Source: an uncultured Oscillospiraceae bacterium (GTDB taxonomy: Bacteria; Bacillota; Clostridia; Oscillospirales; Oscillospiraceae). From it: 27,760 bases of DNA. How positions within the stretch are numbered: position 1 is the first letter of the stretch; each line of letters starts with the position of its first letter. The translations under genes were made by a program, and so were the position numbers. The DNA lies in NCBI GenBank assembly GCA_900763965.1, contig CAAFMG010000028.1, forward strand, positions 1 through 27,760, written 5' to 3'. This document shows positions 1 through 7,117 of this stretch, one piece after another. The notes under the pieces are model-generated. The model made no database searches and was not told where the DNA came from. It was given only the letters and a program-made list of their open reading frames with translations.

Positions 1-61
1 AATATGCCATGTTTCGACATGATACCGCCGAATTTCATTTGCAAATATTCAACATTGCATT

Positions 62-125
62 GTCGGCGCTTTGCGCCGACGTTATTTCCCCATGGGGGGA
101 ATAACCGGGCGGCTGATAGCCGCCC
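62..125. repeat. Two short palindromic hairpins, REP-like
   Basis: Two perfect hairpins lie beyond the guaB terminator. One has arms GTCGGCGC (62-69) and GCGCCGAC (73-80) with a TTT loop. The other has arms GGGCGGCT (107-114) and AGCCGCCC (118-125) with loop GAT. Neither has a clear T-run, so they do not look like plain terminators. The second shares its GGCGGC/GCCGCC core with the terminator at 181-205. The words TACCGCCGAATT (24-35) and TACCACCGAATT (140-151) also recur nearby, which suggests an interspersed palindromic element. That last point is inference and needs genome-wide counting. Confidence 0.45.
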
Positions 126-171
126 CTACATGGCGTATACCACCGAATTACCGGCGCAAAAATTTCGTTGT

Positions 172-205
172 GCTTAAGAAAAGGGGCGGCTCATCGCCGC
201 CCCTT
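172..205 (-). terminator. Intrinsic terminator of guaB
   Basis: The arms AAGGGGCGGC (181-190) and GCCGCCCCTT (196-205) form a perfect 10-bp GC-rich stem with a 5-nt loop. Read on the minus strand, the stem is followed by TTCTTAAG. It sits 30 bp after the guaB stop codon, in the right orientation to end that transcript. Confidence 0.75.
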
Positions 206-234
206 GGTCTATGCCTGAAAACAGGATTTCTATT

Positions 235-1740
235 TTACTTCGCAGGAGAAGCGCTTCTCAGGGTGACGTCGTGGTAGCCGCCTTCCACGATGGAGACGGA
301 GGATACCAGGGTCAGCTTGGCTTCCCGCTGGAGGTCGGGGATGTTAGTCACACCCACGTTGCACATGGTGGACTTGACCTTGTACAGGGAGGCCTCCACG
401 TTGTCGTGCAGAGATCCGGCGTAGGTAACGTAGGAGTCAACGCCTTCCTCAAAGCTCAGCTTGGAGGAACCGCCCAGGTCATAGCGCTGCCAGTTCCGGG
501 CACGGTTGGAGCCTTCGCCCCAGTACTCCTTCATATAAGCGCCGTTGATCATAACCTTGTTGGTGGGGCTCTCGTCGAACCGGGCAAAGTAGCGGCCCAG
601 CATCATGAAGTCAGCGCCCATGGCCAGAGCCAGAGTCATGTGGTAGTCGTGGACAATGCCGCCGTCGGAGCAGATGGGAATATAGATGCCGGTCTCCTTC
701 AGGTACTCGTCCCGGGCCTGGGCCACATCAATGACCGCGGTAGCCTGACCCCGGCCGATGCCCTTGGTTTCCCGGGTGATGCAGATGGAGCCGCCGCCGA
801 TGCCGATCTTGATGAAGTCTGCGCCGGCATCTGCCAGGAAGCGGAAGCCTTCCTTATCCACCACGTTGCCGGCACCGATCTTCACGGTGTCGCCGTAGTG
901 CTCCCGAACCCAGGCAATGGTCTTGGCCTGCCAGCAGGTGTAGCCCTCGGAGGAGTCGATGACCAGAACATCCACGCCTGCCTCCAGCAGAGCGGGAACA
1001 CGCTGGGCGTAGTCACGGGTGTTGATACCGGCACCCACCAGGTAACGCTTCTGGGAATCCAGCAGCTCCAGGGGGTTCTCCTTGTGGGAGGAGTAGTCCT
1101 TGCGGAATACGAAGTACATCAGGTTGTCATTTTCATCCACGATGGGCAGGCTGTTCAGCTTGTGATCCCAGATGATGTTGTTGGCTTCCTTCAGGCTGGT
1201 TTCCTTGGGTGCGGTGATCAGCTTTTCCCGGGGAGTCATGAAGCTGGAGACCTTCTCGGTGCGCTCCATACGGGATACCCGGTAGTCACGGCTGGTGACG
1301 ATGCCCAGCAGCTTGCCGTGGGCGGTGCCATCAGCGGTGATGGCCACGGTGGAGAAGCCGTTTCTTGCCTTCAGATCCAGCACGTCTGCCAGCGTGTCAT
1401 CGGGGGTCAGGTTGGAAGCGGAGGTGACGAAGCCGGCCTTGTAGCCCTTGACCCGGGCAACCATGGCAGCCTGATCTTCAATGGACTGAGAGCCATAGAT
1501 GAAGCTGATGCCGCCCTCCTTGGCCAGCGCAATGGCCAGGGTGTCATTGGACACGGACTGCATAACGGCAGAGGTCATGGGAATGTTCAGAGAAATGGCA
1601 GGTTCCTCTACGCCCTTACGGTACTTGACCAGAGGGGTGCGCAGGCTGACACGGTCAGGAACACAATCCTCGGAAGTGTAACCGGGGACAAGCAGGTATT
1701 CGCTGAAGGTGTGGCTGGGTTCCGGATAATAGTACGCCAT
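235..1740 (-). CDS. guaB: IMP dehydrogenase, Tritrichomonas-like subtype
   Basis: Oxidises IMP to XMP with NAD+, the committed step of GMP synthesis, in the cytosol. The protein has 501 residues: a split (beta/alpha)8 barrel with a CBS pair at about 105-215 (PIVDENDNLMYFVFRKD near 199). The catalytic loop GIGGGSICITRETKG is at 313-327 with nucleophile Cys320. The Arg419-Tyr420 dyad lies in NWQRYDLGG. Most bacterial enzymes have a GIGPGSICTTR type loop. This variant, the flap and the C-terminal SSVSIVEGGYHDV segment match, from memory, the IMPDH of the protozoan Tritrichomonas foetus nearly residue for residue, with active-site numbering offset by one. Lys311 and Glu432 correspond to the T. 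foetus pair linked to mycophenolic acid resistance. An AGGAGG site precedes the ATG, and the gene lies 42 bp after yitT on the same strand, so the two may be cotranscribed. Family call is certain; subtype is strong. Confidence 0.97.
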   Translation of the reverse strand: MAYYYPEPSHTFSEYLLVPGYTSEDCVPDRVSLRTPLVKYRKGVEEPAISLNIPMTSAVMQSVSNDTLAIALAKEGGISFIYGSQSIEDQAAMVARVKGYKAGFVTSASNLTPDDTLADVLDLKARNGFSTVAITADGTAHGKLLGIVTSRDYRVSRMERTEKVSSFMTPREKLITAPKETSLKEANNIIWDHKLNSLPIVDENDNLMYFVFRKDYSSHKENPLELLDSQKRYLVGAGINTRDYAQRVPALLEAGVDVLVIDSSEGYTCWQAKTIAWVREHYGDTVKIGAGNVVDKEGFRFLADAGADFIKIGIGGGSICITRETKGIGRGQATAVIDVAQARDEYLKETGIYIPICSDGGIVHDYHMTLALAMGADFMMLGRYFARFDESPTNKVMINGAYMKEYWGEGSNRARNWQRYDLGGSSKLSFEEGVDSYVTYAGSLHDNVEASLYKVKSTMCNVGVTNIPDLQREAKLTLVSSVSIVEGGYHDVTLRSASPAK

Positions 1741-1782
1741 GATGTTTTTTCCTCCTAGTAATGTGTATGTATTTTCATTTTT

Positions 1783-2703
1783 TTACAATGTTTTACCGTC
1801 GCCGTGATCCAGCAGGTCTGTGGTCTGGGTGCCGTCGGTTTTCAGGGACTTGAAGTTGCCCATGACCTCGCTGACCGGATCCATCAGGGCGAAGGTGTGG
1901 GGGTACTTGCGGATGATGTTGGACACCACCACCACCTGGGTTTTGTTCACCACGCAGATCAGCAGATTGGTCTCCCGGCCGGAATACATACCCTTGGCGG
2001 GGATCAACGTGGTGGTGTGGTGGATGTTGGAAATGATCTCCTGGGAGATTTCCTGGGGGTAGTCGGTGATAATCTCAAAGCAGACTGCCTCCCGGCCGCT
2101 TTTCAGCCGCCGCTCCACCAGGGTGGAGGAGGTAAAGCTGTAGAGGATGCACATGATCACCGGCTCCATCTGGTAGCCGTAGACAAAATAGCTGGTACAG
2201 GCGATGAGCACGTTCATCACGAAAGTCAGGCCGTACACGCTTTTTTCGGGATAGCGCACATGGATCAGGGCGGAGACAAAATCCGTACCGCCGGTGTAGG
2301 CGCTGGCCCGGGCCAGGATGGTATAGCAGAAGCCCTGGATGATGCCGGCGGCCAAGGGTCCCATGATCCGGCTGGTGCCGTTGTCCGTATTATAGGCGAT
2401 CATGGTCAGATCCATGTAGTCAAACAGCATCAGGCCAAGAGAAAAAGCAAGAACATAGACCATGCTGCGCATGGCAATGGGCTTGCTGACCTTGAAGAAG
2501 CACAAAAAAGCCAGGGGAACATTGATGATCAAACTCAGGGAGCTGACCCGGATGTTGAACACATACTGAATGATGGTGCAAATACCGTTGACCCCGGAAG
2601 GTGCAAACTGGTTTGGAAACACAAACAGCTCATAGTTCAGGGCTCCCAGGATCCCCACACCGGCAATGACGAGGTACGTCCATGCCTTTTTTAGATTTGC
2701 CAT
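1783..2703 (-). CDS. YitT family membrane protein (DUF161/DUF2179)
   Basis: A 306-residue integral membrane protein. The N-terminal two thirds hold about five to six hydrophobic segments, for example LVIAGVGILGALNYELFVF (near 11-29), LSLIINVPLAFLCFF and MVYVLAFSLGLMLF, with the glycine-rich YTGGTDFVSALIH loop typical of the YitT family. The C-terminal third (about 205-295) is a soluble DUF2179 domain with GMYSGRETNLLICVV. The substrate is unknown for the family; a transport or sensing role is only a guess. An AGGAG site lies about 10 nt before the ATG. It is divergent from dnaA and directly upstream of guaB. Confidence 0.85.
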   Translation of the reverse strand: MANLKKAWTYLVIAGVGILGALNYELFVFPNQFAPSGVNGICTIIQYVFNIRVSSLSLIINVPLAFLCFFKVSKPIAMRSMVYVLAFSLGLMLFDYMDLTMIAYNTDNGTSRIMGPLAAGIIQGFCYTILARASAYTGGTDFVSALIHVRYPEKSVYGLTFVMNVLIACTSYFVYGYQMEPVIMCILYSFTSSTLVERRLKSGREAVCFEIITDYPQEISQEIISNIHHTTTLIPAKGMYSGRETNLLICVVNKTQVVVVSNIIRKYPHTFALMDPVSEVMGNFKSLKTDGTQTTDLLDHGDGKTL

Positions 2704-2854
2704 GTTGTACGATACTCCTGCGATATTTCATTATATTGTAGATTTCGGCATTCTACCGTTTCTTAATTGCTTATTTTAGCATAGCTTTGTCAAAGGGTCA
2801 AGCCACTTTCCATACAAATTTTCCAAAAACATCCCGATGGGTTTCAAAAATACC

Positions 2855-2883
2855 TTGTGCTTTTGGGGAAAATGTGCTAATAT
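2855..2883 (+). promoter_or_regulatory. dnaA promoter (sigma-A type)
   Basis: TTGTGC (2855-2860) and TAATAT (2878-2883) are separated by exactly 17 bp. They lie about 80 bp before the dnaA start, in the 258-bp divergent spacer with yitT. No DnaA box was found in this spacer, so autoregulation by DnaA is not evident here. Confidence 0.7.
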
Positions 2884-2961
2884 TTAAGGTGAATATTTAT
2901 GCCCGGAGTTTGGCCTTCCCGGCCGCGGGACTGACTATAGAGAAGGAAGGGAGCCGCAAAT

Positions 2962-4275
2962 ATGTACGCATCTGCCTATGTTTGGGCCAAGGTTTTGATG
3001 TATCTGGAGGAACGCCTTGGCTCCGTGACCGTATCCGCCTGGTTTGACGATGCCGAGGTGGTGGAGCTGAACGAGGAGAATCTGATTCTTTATTCCCCTT
3101 CGGAGTTCCGGCAGGAGATCATCCGCCGCCGCTGCACCGATTATATCCAGGATGCCCTGAAGGAGATCTTCAATTCCGATGCCAAGCTCCTGGTTTTCGG
3201 GGACCAGGAAATGTCCGCCCGGAAGTCCCGGGGGGCCAACAACCATTCCATGGATTTTAACCCCCAGTTTACCTTTGATAATTTCGTGGTCGGCCCTTCC
3301 AACCGCTTTGCCCACAGTGCAGCCATTGCCGTATCCAAAACCCCGGGACAGGTGTATAACCCCCTGTTCCTCTACGGCCCTCCCGGCGTGGGAAAGACCC
3401 ACCTGCTGTATGCCATTGCCAACGGCATCCGCAAGCAGAATCCCACCGCCAACATTGTCTATATCAAAGGCGACCAGTTCACCAATGAGCTGATTGACGC
3501 CATCAAAACCGGTAAAAACATCGAATTCCGCAGCAAATACCGGGAAGCGGATCTGTTCCTGGTGGATGATATCCAGTTTATCGCCGGTAAGGAATCCACC
3601 CAGGAGGAATTTTTCCATACCTTTAATAAGCTTTATGAGGAGCACAAGCAGATTGTCCTGACATCCGACCGGAAGCCTGACGATATGCCCACCCTGGAGG
3701 ATCGTCTGAAAAGCCGTTTCCAGTGGGGTCTGATTGCAGACATCAACCCCCCGGACTACGAAACCCGTATGGCCATTCTGAAAAACAAGGCCATGCACCT
3801 GGGTCTGGAGCTGGATGACGATGTGTGCAACTACATTGCCATCAACATCACCAACAATGTCCGGCAGATTGAAGGCACGGTGAAAAAGATCCTGGCCTAC
3901 CGGGATCTGAACAATATGCCCCTGGATCTTCCCAATGTGTCCCGGGCCATCAGCGATATGTTCAAGTCCGACGGCAATGCCGTACCCACCCCCAGCCTGA
4001 TTATCACCCAGGTCTGCAAGTTCTATAATATTGATGATGCGGTGATCCGCAGCAACAAGAAAAACAAGGGTACCGCCGATGCCCGTCAGGTGGCCATGTA
4101 CCTGATCCGCCAGCTGACCAACCTGAGCTTCCCGGAGATCGGCAAGGAATTCGCCCGGGATCATACCACGGTGATGCACGCGGTGAAAAAGGTGGAGGCC
4201 TCTTTGAAAACCGGAGATGCCAACCTGCAAAACGCCATCCGGGACATTACCGCAAACATCAATTCCAGCCTCTGA
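2962..4275 (+). CDS. dnaA: Chromosomal replication initiator DnaA
   Basis: The AAA+ initiator binds DnaA boxes and melts oriC. The protein has 437 residues, at the short end for the family. Domain I (about 1-70, with the conserved W-F pair in VSAWFDD) is followed by a very short domain II linker (about 75-100). The AAA+ core has Walker A GPPGVGKTH (139-147), Walker B LFLVDDIQF (198-206) and the sensor region LKSRFQWGL (249-257). The DNA-binding domain IV carries the signature DHTTVMHAV (400-408). The ATG is preceded by a purine-rich GGAAGGGAG site and by the promoter at 2855-2883. The box-rich spacer follows. The gene normally starts the dnaA-dnaN-recF-gyrBA cluster, and does so here. Confidence 0.99.
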   Translation: MYASAYVWAKVLMYLEERLGSVTVSAWFDDAEVVELNEENLILYSPSEFRQEIIRRRCTDYIQDALKEIFNSDAKLLVFGDQEMSARKSRGANNHSMDFNPQFTFDNFVVGPSNRFAHSAAIAVSKTPGQVYNPLFLYGPPGVGKTHLLYAIANGIRKQNPTANIVYIKGDQFTNELIDAIKTGKNIEFRSKYREADLFLVDDIQFIAGKESTQEEFFHTFNKLYEEHKQIVLTSDRKPDDMPTLEDRLKSRFQWGLIADINPPDYETRMAILKNKAMHLGLELDDDVCNYIAINITNNVRQIEGTVKKILAYRDLNNMPLDLPNVSRAISDMFKSDGNAVPTPSLIITQVCKFYNIDDAVIRSNKKNKGTADARQVAMYLIRQLTNLSFPEIGKEFARDHTTVMHAVKKVEASLKTGDANLQNAIRDITANINSSL

Positions 4276-4562
4276 TTTTTTTGGGGATCGGAAATTCAGG
4301 GGATTTTGCGTCCCTGTTTTTATCCACAGCCCATTGTGGATTGCACAGCCGCCCGGCTGTGGATAACCTGGCATCAAATTTTCCTCCACAGGCGGCTGTG
4401 GAAACCTGTGAACAAAATCACATCGGCCTGTGGACAAAAAATTCCCGGCCATCTAAGACATTTTCCGGTTATCCACATAACTTCCTACTAATGCTCCTGT
4501 TACTACCAAAACCTCTGAAAGACAGATATATCTCTCTTTATCTGACAAGAAAGGAAATCACT
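4276..4562. other. oriC: Putative chromosomal origin oriC (DnaA-box cluster)
   Basis: This 287-bp dnaA-dnaN spacer holds three perfect TTATCCACA boxes: 4320-4328 (+), 4358-4366 (-) and 4469-4477 (+). Near matches are at 4335-4343 (-), 4382-4390 (+), 4397-4405 (-), 4407-4415 (-) and 4429-4437 (-, one mismatch). Several are inverted pairs: 4320-4328 with 4335-4343, and CCACAG (4386-4391) with CTGTGG (4396-4401). A perfect palindrome of CACAGCCG and CGGCTGTG arms spans 4344-4361. The rightmost box is followed by a DnaA-trio-like run and AT-rich sequence with a CAGATA/TATCTG inverted repeat, the likely unwinding region. Position and box density match oriC in other Firmicutes. Confidence 0.88.
4469..4505 (+). 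other. DnaA box plus DnaA-trio-like unwinding element
   Basis: A perfect TTATCCACA box (4469-4477) is followed after 7 nt by seven in-phase triplets at 4485-4505: CTA, CTA, ATG, CTC, CTG, TTA, CTA. Each has T in the middle. On the complementary strand, read 3' to 5', these are GAT, GAT, TAC, GAG, GAC, AAT, GAT. The bacterial DnaA-trio consensus is 3'-(G/A)A(T/A)-5', so the central A is kept in all seven and three are perfect GAT. This matches the basal unwinding element described in Bacillus subtilis. Confidence 0.65.
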
Positions 4563-5672
4563 ATGCGTTTTACCTGTGAAAAAAATATGCTGGTTCAGGG
4601 CCTGAATATTGCAGGCCGTACCGTTGCCCAAAAGAGTGCCCTTTCCGTGATCGAAGGCGTTCTGTGCCGGGCCGGACATGGTCTGAGCCTGACCGGTTAT
4701 AATATGGAAACCGCCATTACCTATGATATTGATGCCGAGGTCAGCGATCCCGGCGTGTGCATCCTGCCGGCAAAGCTGTTTGGGGATATCATCCGCCGTC
4801 TGCCGGAAGGGCCGGTGACCGTGGTGGTGGATGAAAGCTATAAGGTGGCCATTCGCTCTGGCTATGCCTCCTTCAGCATCAGCGCCGAATCTGCCGATGA
4901 TTATCCAGATCTGCCGGATGTCAACGACGGCCGTCCCATTCAGATTCCCCAGAATAAGCTCAAGGAGCTGATCTCCGGCACCATTTTTGCGGTCTCGGAA
5001 AATCAGGGCCGTCCCATTCATACCGGTGTCAAGTTTGAAGTGACCCATTCCTCCATCACCGCCATTGCGGTGGACGGCTTCCGTCTGGCCCGCCGCACCT
5101 ACCACACCAAGGAGGATACCCAGCGGGAGCTGAGCTTCGTGGTTCCCGCTCCCGGACTGAAGGAAGTGGAAAAGATCCTCACCGACAGTGAGGATATGGC
5201 CTCCTTCACCCTGGGCCCCAAGCACATTCTGTTCCAGATCGGCAGCGCCACCCTGGTTTGCCGTCTGCTGGAAGGAGAATTCCTGGATTGGCAGAAGGTG
5301 GTTCCCACCAACTGTCCCATCCGGCTGGTGGCCCATGTTTCTGACCTTGCCTCCAGCGTGGATCGTGTGGGTCTGATCGTTTCGGAAAAATACAAAAGTC
5401 CCGTGCGCTGCATTTTCGGACATCAGGAGCTGCTGATGCGCACCAACACCACCATCGGCGCAGCCGAGGACCGGTGCAGCTTTGCCGGTGACGGTCAGGA
5501 GCTGGAGATCGGCTTCAATGTCCGCTATCTTGCCGATGCCCTCCGGGCCATCCCCTCGGAGGAGGTCACCCTGGAGCTGACCAACGGTTTGAGCCCCATC
5601 GTGCTGACCCCGGCAGAGGAAGGCTATGACTTTGCCTATATGGTGCTGCCTGTGCGGATCAAAAACGGCTAA
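4563..5672 (+). CDS. dnaN: DNA polymerase III sliding clamp (beta subunit)
   Basis: The ring-shaped processivity clamp tethers the replicative polymerase and other partners to DNA. The protein has 369 residues, the usual length for three repeated clamp domains. It begins MRFTCEKNMLVQGLNIAGR and ends YMVLPVRIKNG, the hydrophobic-pocket C-terminus typical of the family. The frame stays open upstream to 4281, but that stretch is the oriC spacer. The start chosen at 4563 has an AAGGAAA site about 6 nt before it and gives the conserved family N-terminus. The next gene follows after 12 bp, and its AGGAGG site begins directly at the dnaN stop. Confidence 0.98.
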   Translation: MRFTCEKNMLVQGLNIAGRTVAQKSALSVIEGVLCRAGHGLSLTGYNMETAITYDIDAEVSDPGVCILPAKLFGDIIRRLPEGPVTVVVDESYKVAIRSGYASFSISAESADDYPDLPDVNDGRPIQIPQNKLKELISGTIFAVSENQGRPIHTGVKFEVTHSSITAIAVDGFRLARRTYHTKEDTQRELSFVVPAPGLKEVEKILTDSEDMASFTLGPKHILFQIGSATLVCRLLEGEFLDWQKVVPTNCPIRLVAHVSDLASSVDRVGLIVSEKYKSPVRCIFGHQELLMRTNTTIGAAEDRCSFAGDGQELEIGFNVRYLADALRAIPSEEVTLELTNGLSPIVLTPAEEGYDFAYMVLPVRIKNG

Positions 5673-5684
5673 GGAGGTAAAAAT

Positions 5685-5933
5685 ATGAAGGTTACCGTGA
5701 AAAAGAAGGAAAAATCCCCGATTTCCGTGGAAATCCATACGGAATTTATCAAATTGCAGGATGCCATGAAGCTGGCGAACATCGTCTATTCCGGCGGTGA
5801 GGCCAAGGCCATGATCCAGGAGGGTGCGGTGCTGGTCAACGGTGAGGAATGCACCATGCGGGGCAAAAAGCTCCACGAAGGTGACAGCTTTACCTTTGAC
5901 GGCCAGACCTACCGGATCACAGCCCAGGCATGA
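5685..5933 (+). CDS. S4-domain RNA-binding protein, YaaA type
   Basis: A small (82-residue) RNA-binding protein with one S4 fold: IKLQDAMKLANIVYSGGEAK followed by the QEGAVLVNGE turn, the core of the YaaA/RlbA family found between dnaN and recF in many Firmicutes. The exact RNA target is unclear; a ribosome-assembly role has been suggested for the family. An AGGAGG site lies 7 nt before the ATG. Its stop codon overlaps the recF start by 4 nt (ATGA), implying translational coupling. Confidence 0.9.
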   Translation: MKVTVKKKEKSPISVEIHTEFIKLQDAMKLANIVYSGGEAKAMIQEGAVLVNGEECTMRGKKLHEGDSFTFDGQTYRITAQA

Positions 5934-7039
5934 TCCTGCAGGAAATGTCCCTTTGCGCCTTCCGCAACTATGACCGGGCAACGCTGGAATTTGCCCCCGG
6001 GGTGAACCTGATCGTCGGGGACAATGCCCAGGGAAAGACCAATTTGCTGGAGGCCATTGCCTATCTTGGCAGCGGAAAAAGCTTCCGTGCCTCCAAAACC
6101 GGGGAAATGGTGAAGTTTGGGGCGGAATTTGGAGAGATCTCCGGCAAGGTATTCTCCCAGGAGCGGCAGCAGACGCTGCGTTTTGTCCTGTTTTCCGCCG
6201 GCCGCCCCCGGCAGATGTGGCGCAATGGGGTCAAAAAGAGATCTGCCGGAGATATTGCCGGAGTTCTTCCCACGGTGCTGTTCTGCCCGGAGGATCTGAT
6301 GGTCCTCAAGGCCGGCTCTGCCCAGCGGCGGCGGATGGGAGATCAGGTTTTATGTCAACTTAGACCCAACTACGATGCGGCTCTGACGGAATACAACCGG
6401 ATCCTGGATCAAAAATCCCGGATTTTGCGGGATCGCTATGAAAATCCCGCTCTGCTGGATATCCTGCCGGAGTACAATACCCGGCTGTGCCAGGTGGGTG
6501 CGCTGCTGATCAGCTACCGGGCCCGGTTTTATCAGAGCCTGGGGGCAGAGGCCGCCAGGTTCCACAGCCAGTTTTCCGGGGGCGCAGAGGATTTTACCCT
6601 GGAATATAAGACGGTGTCCACCGTGGACGAACCCTTTGCATCCATCGGCATTTTGACGGAAAATTTGCAGGAACACCTGCAAAAGCACTATCGGGCAGAG
6701 CTGGAAACCTGCCAGTGCCTCACCGGTCCCCACAAGGATGACTTTACGGTGTGTCTTTCAGGGGTGGACTTGAAGGCCTACGGTTCCCAGGGGCAGACCC
6801 GCACCGCCGCCATCAGCCTGAAGCTTGCCCAGCGGGAGCTGATGAGCCGGGAGTGGGGGGAGGAGCCGGTGCTACTATTGGATGATGTTCTTTCCGAGCT
6901 GGATCCGGGACGGCAGGACTTTGTCCTCAATCAGATCGTTTCCGGCCAGGTGTTCATCACCTGCTGTGAGCCCGGGCGGTTTACCCGGCTGGGAAAGACC
7001 ATGCAGATCCAACACGGATCCCTGGTTTGCTCCGCGTGA
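5930..7039 (+). CDS. recF: DNA replication/repair protein RecF
   Basis: An SMC-like ATPase that loads RecA at single-strand gaps together with RecO and RecR. The protein has 369 residues, the normal length. Walker A GDNAQGKTN is at 30-38, the ABC-type signature region is near YGSQGQTRT (about 282-290), and Walker B LLLDDVLSELD lies at about 315-325. The N-terminus MILQEMSLCAFRNYD is standard. The start overlaps the S4 gene stop (ATGA). A terminator-like hairpin follows, and the DUF370 gene that usually lies between recF and gyrB is absent here. Confidence 0.97.
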   Translation: MILQEMSLCAFRNYDRATLEFAPGVNLIVGDNAQGKTNLLEAIAYLGSGKSFRASKTGEMVKFGAEFGEISGKVFSQERQQTLRFVLFSAGRPRQMWRNGVKKRSAGDIAGVLPTVLFCPEDLMVLKAGSAQRRRMGDQVLCQLRPNYDAALTEYNRILDQKSRILRDRYENPALLDILPEYNTRLCQVGALLISYRARFYQSLGAEAARFHSQFSGGAEDFTLEYKTVSTVDEPFASIGILTENLQEHLQKHYRAELETCQCLTGPHKDDFTVCLSGVDLKAYGSQGQTRTAAISLKLAQRELMSREWGEEPVLLLDDVLSELDPGRQDFVLNQIVSGQVFITCCEPGRFTRLGKTMQIQHGSLVCSA

Positions 7040-7053
7040 TTGGAAAATATTTT

Positions 7054-7094
7054 GGCTGAAGCATCAGCCTTGTTTTGCCTGGGAAGGCCCGGGC
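7054..7094 (+). terminator. Terminator-like hairpin between recF and gyrB
   Basis: GGCTGA (7054-7059) and TCAGCC (7064-7069) form a 6-bp stem with an AGCA loop, followed by TTGTTTT. A second hairpin, GCCTGGG (7077-7083) with CCCGGGC (7088-7094, one G-T pair), sits directly after and just upstream of the gyrB ribosome binding site. No clear sigma-A promoter is visible in the 78-bp gap, so partial termination or attenuation before gyrB is as likely as full termination. Confidence 0.45.
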
Positions 7095-7117
7095 GTGTAT
7101 GAAAAAGGAGTCATGAT

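Noticed and set aside
211..1758. Long plus-strand reading frame opposite guaB (515 codons)
   Set aside because: It is antisense to a certain gene; its protein is Gly/His/Val-rich without known motifs, as expected from codon bias of a GC-rich gene on the other strand. Similar frames opposite dnaA (2935-4452), dnaN (4503-5981), gyrA (9043-11763), capA (12583-14118) and infB (17515-19854) were rejected for the same reason.
4281..4562. N-terminal extension of dnaN
   Set aside because: The stretch is the DnaA-box spacer; the start at 4563 has a ribosome binding site and the standard clamp N-terminus.
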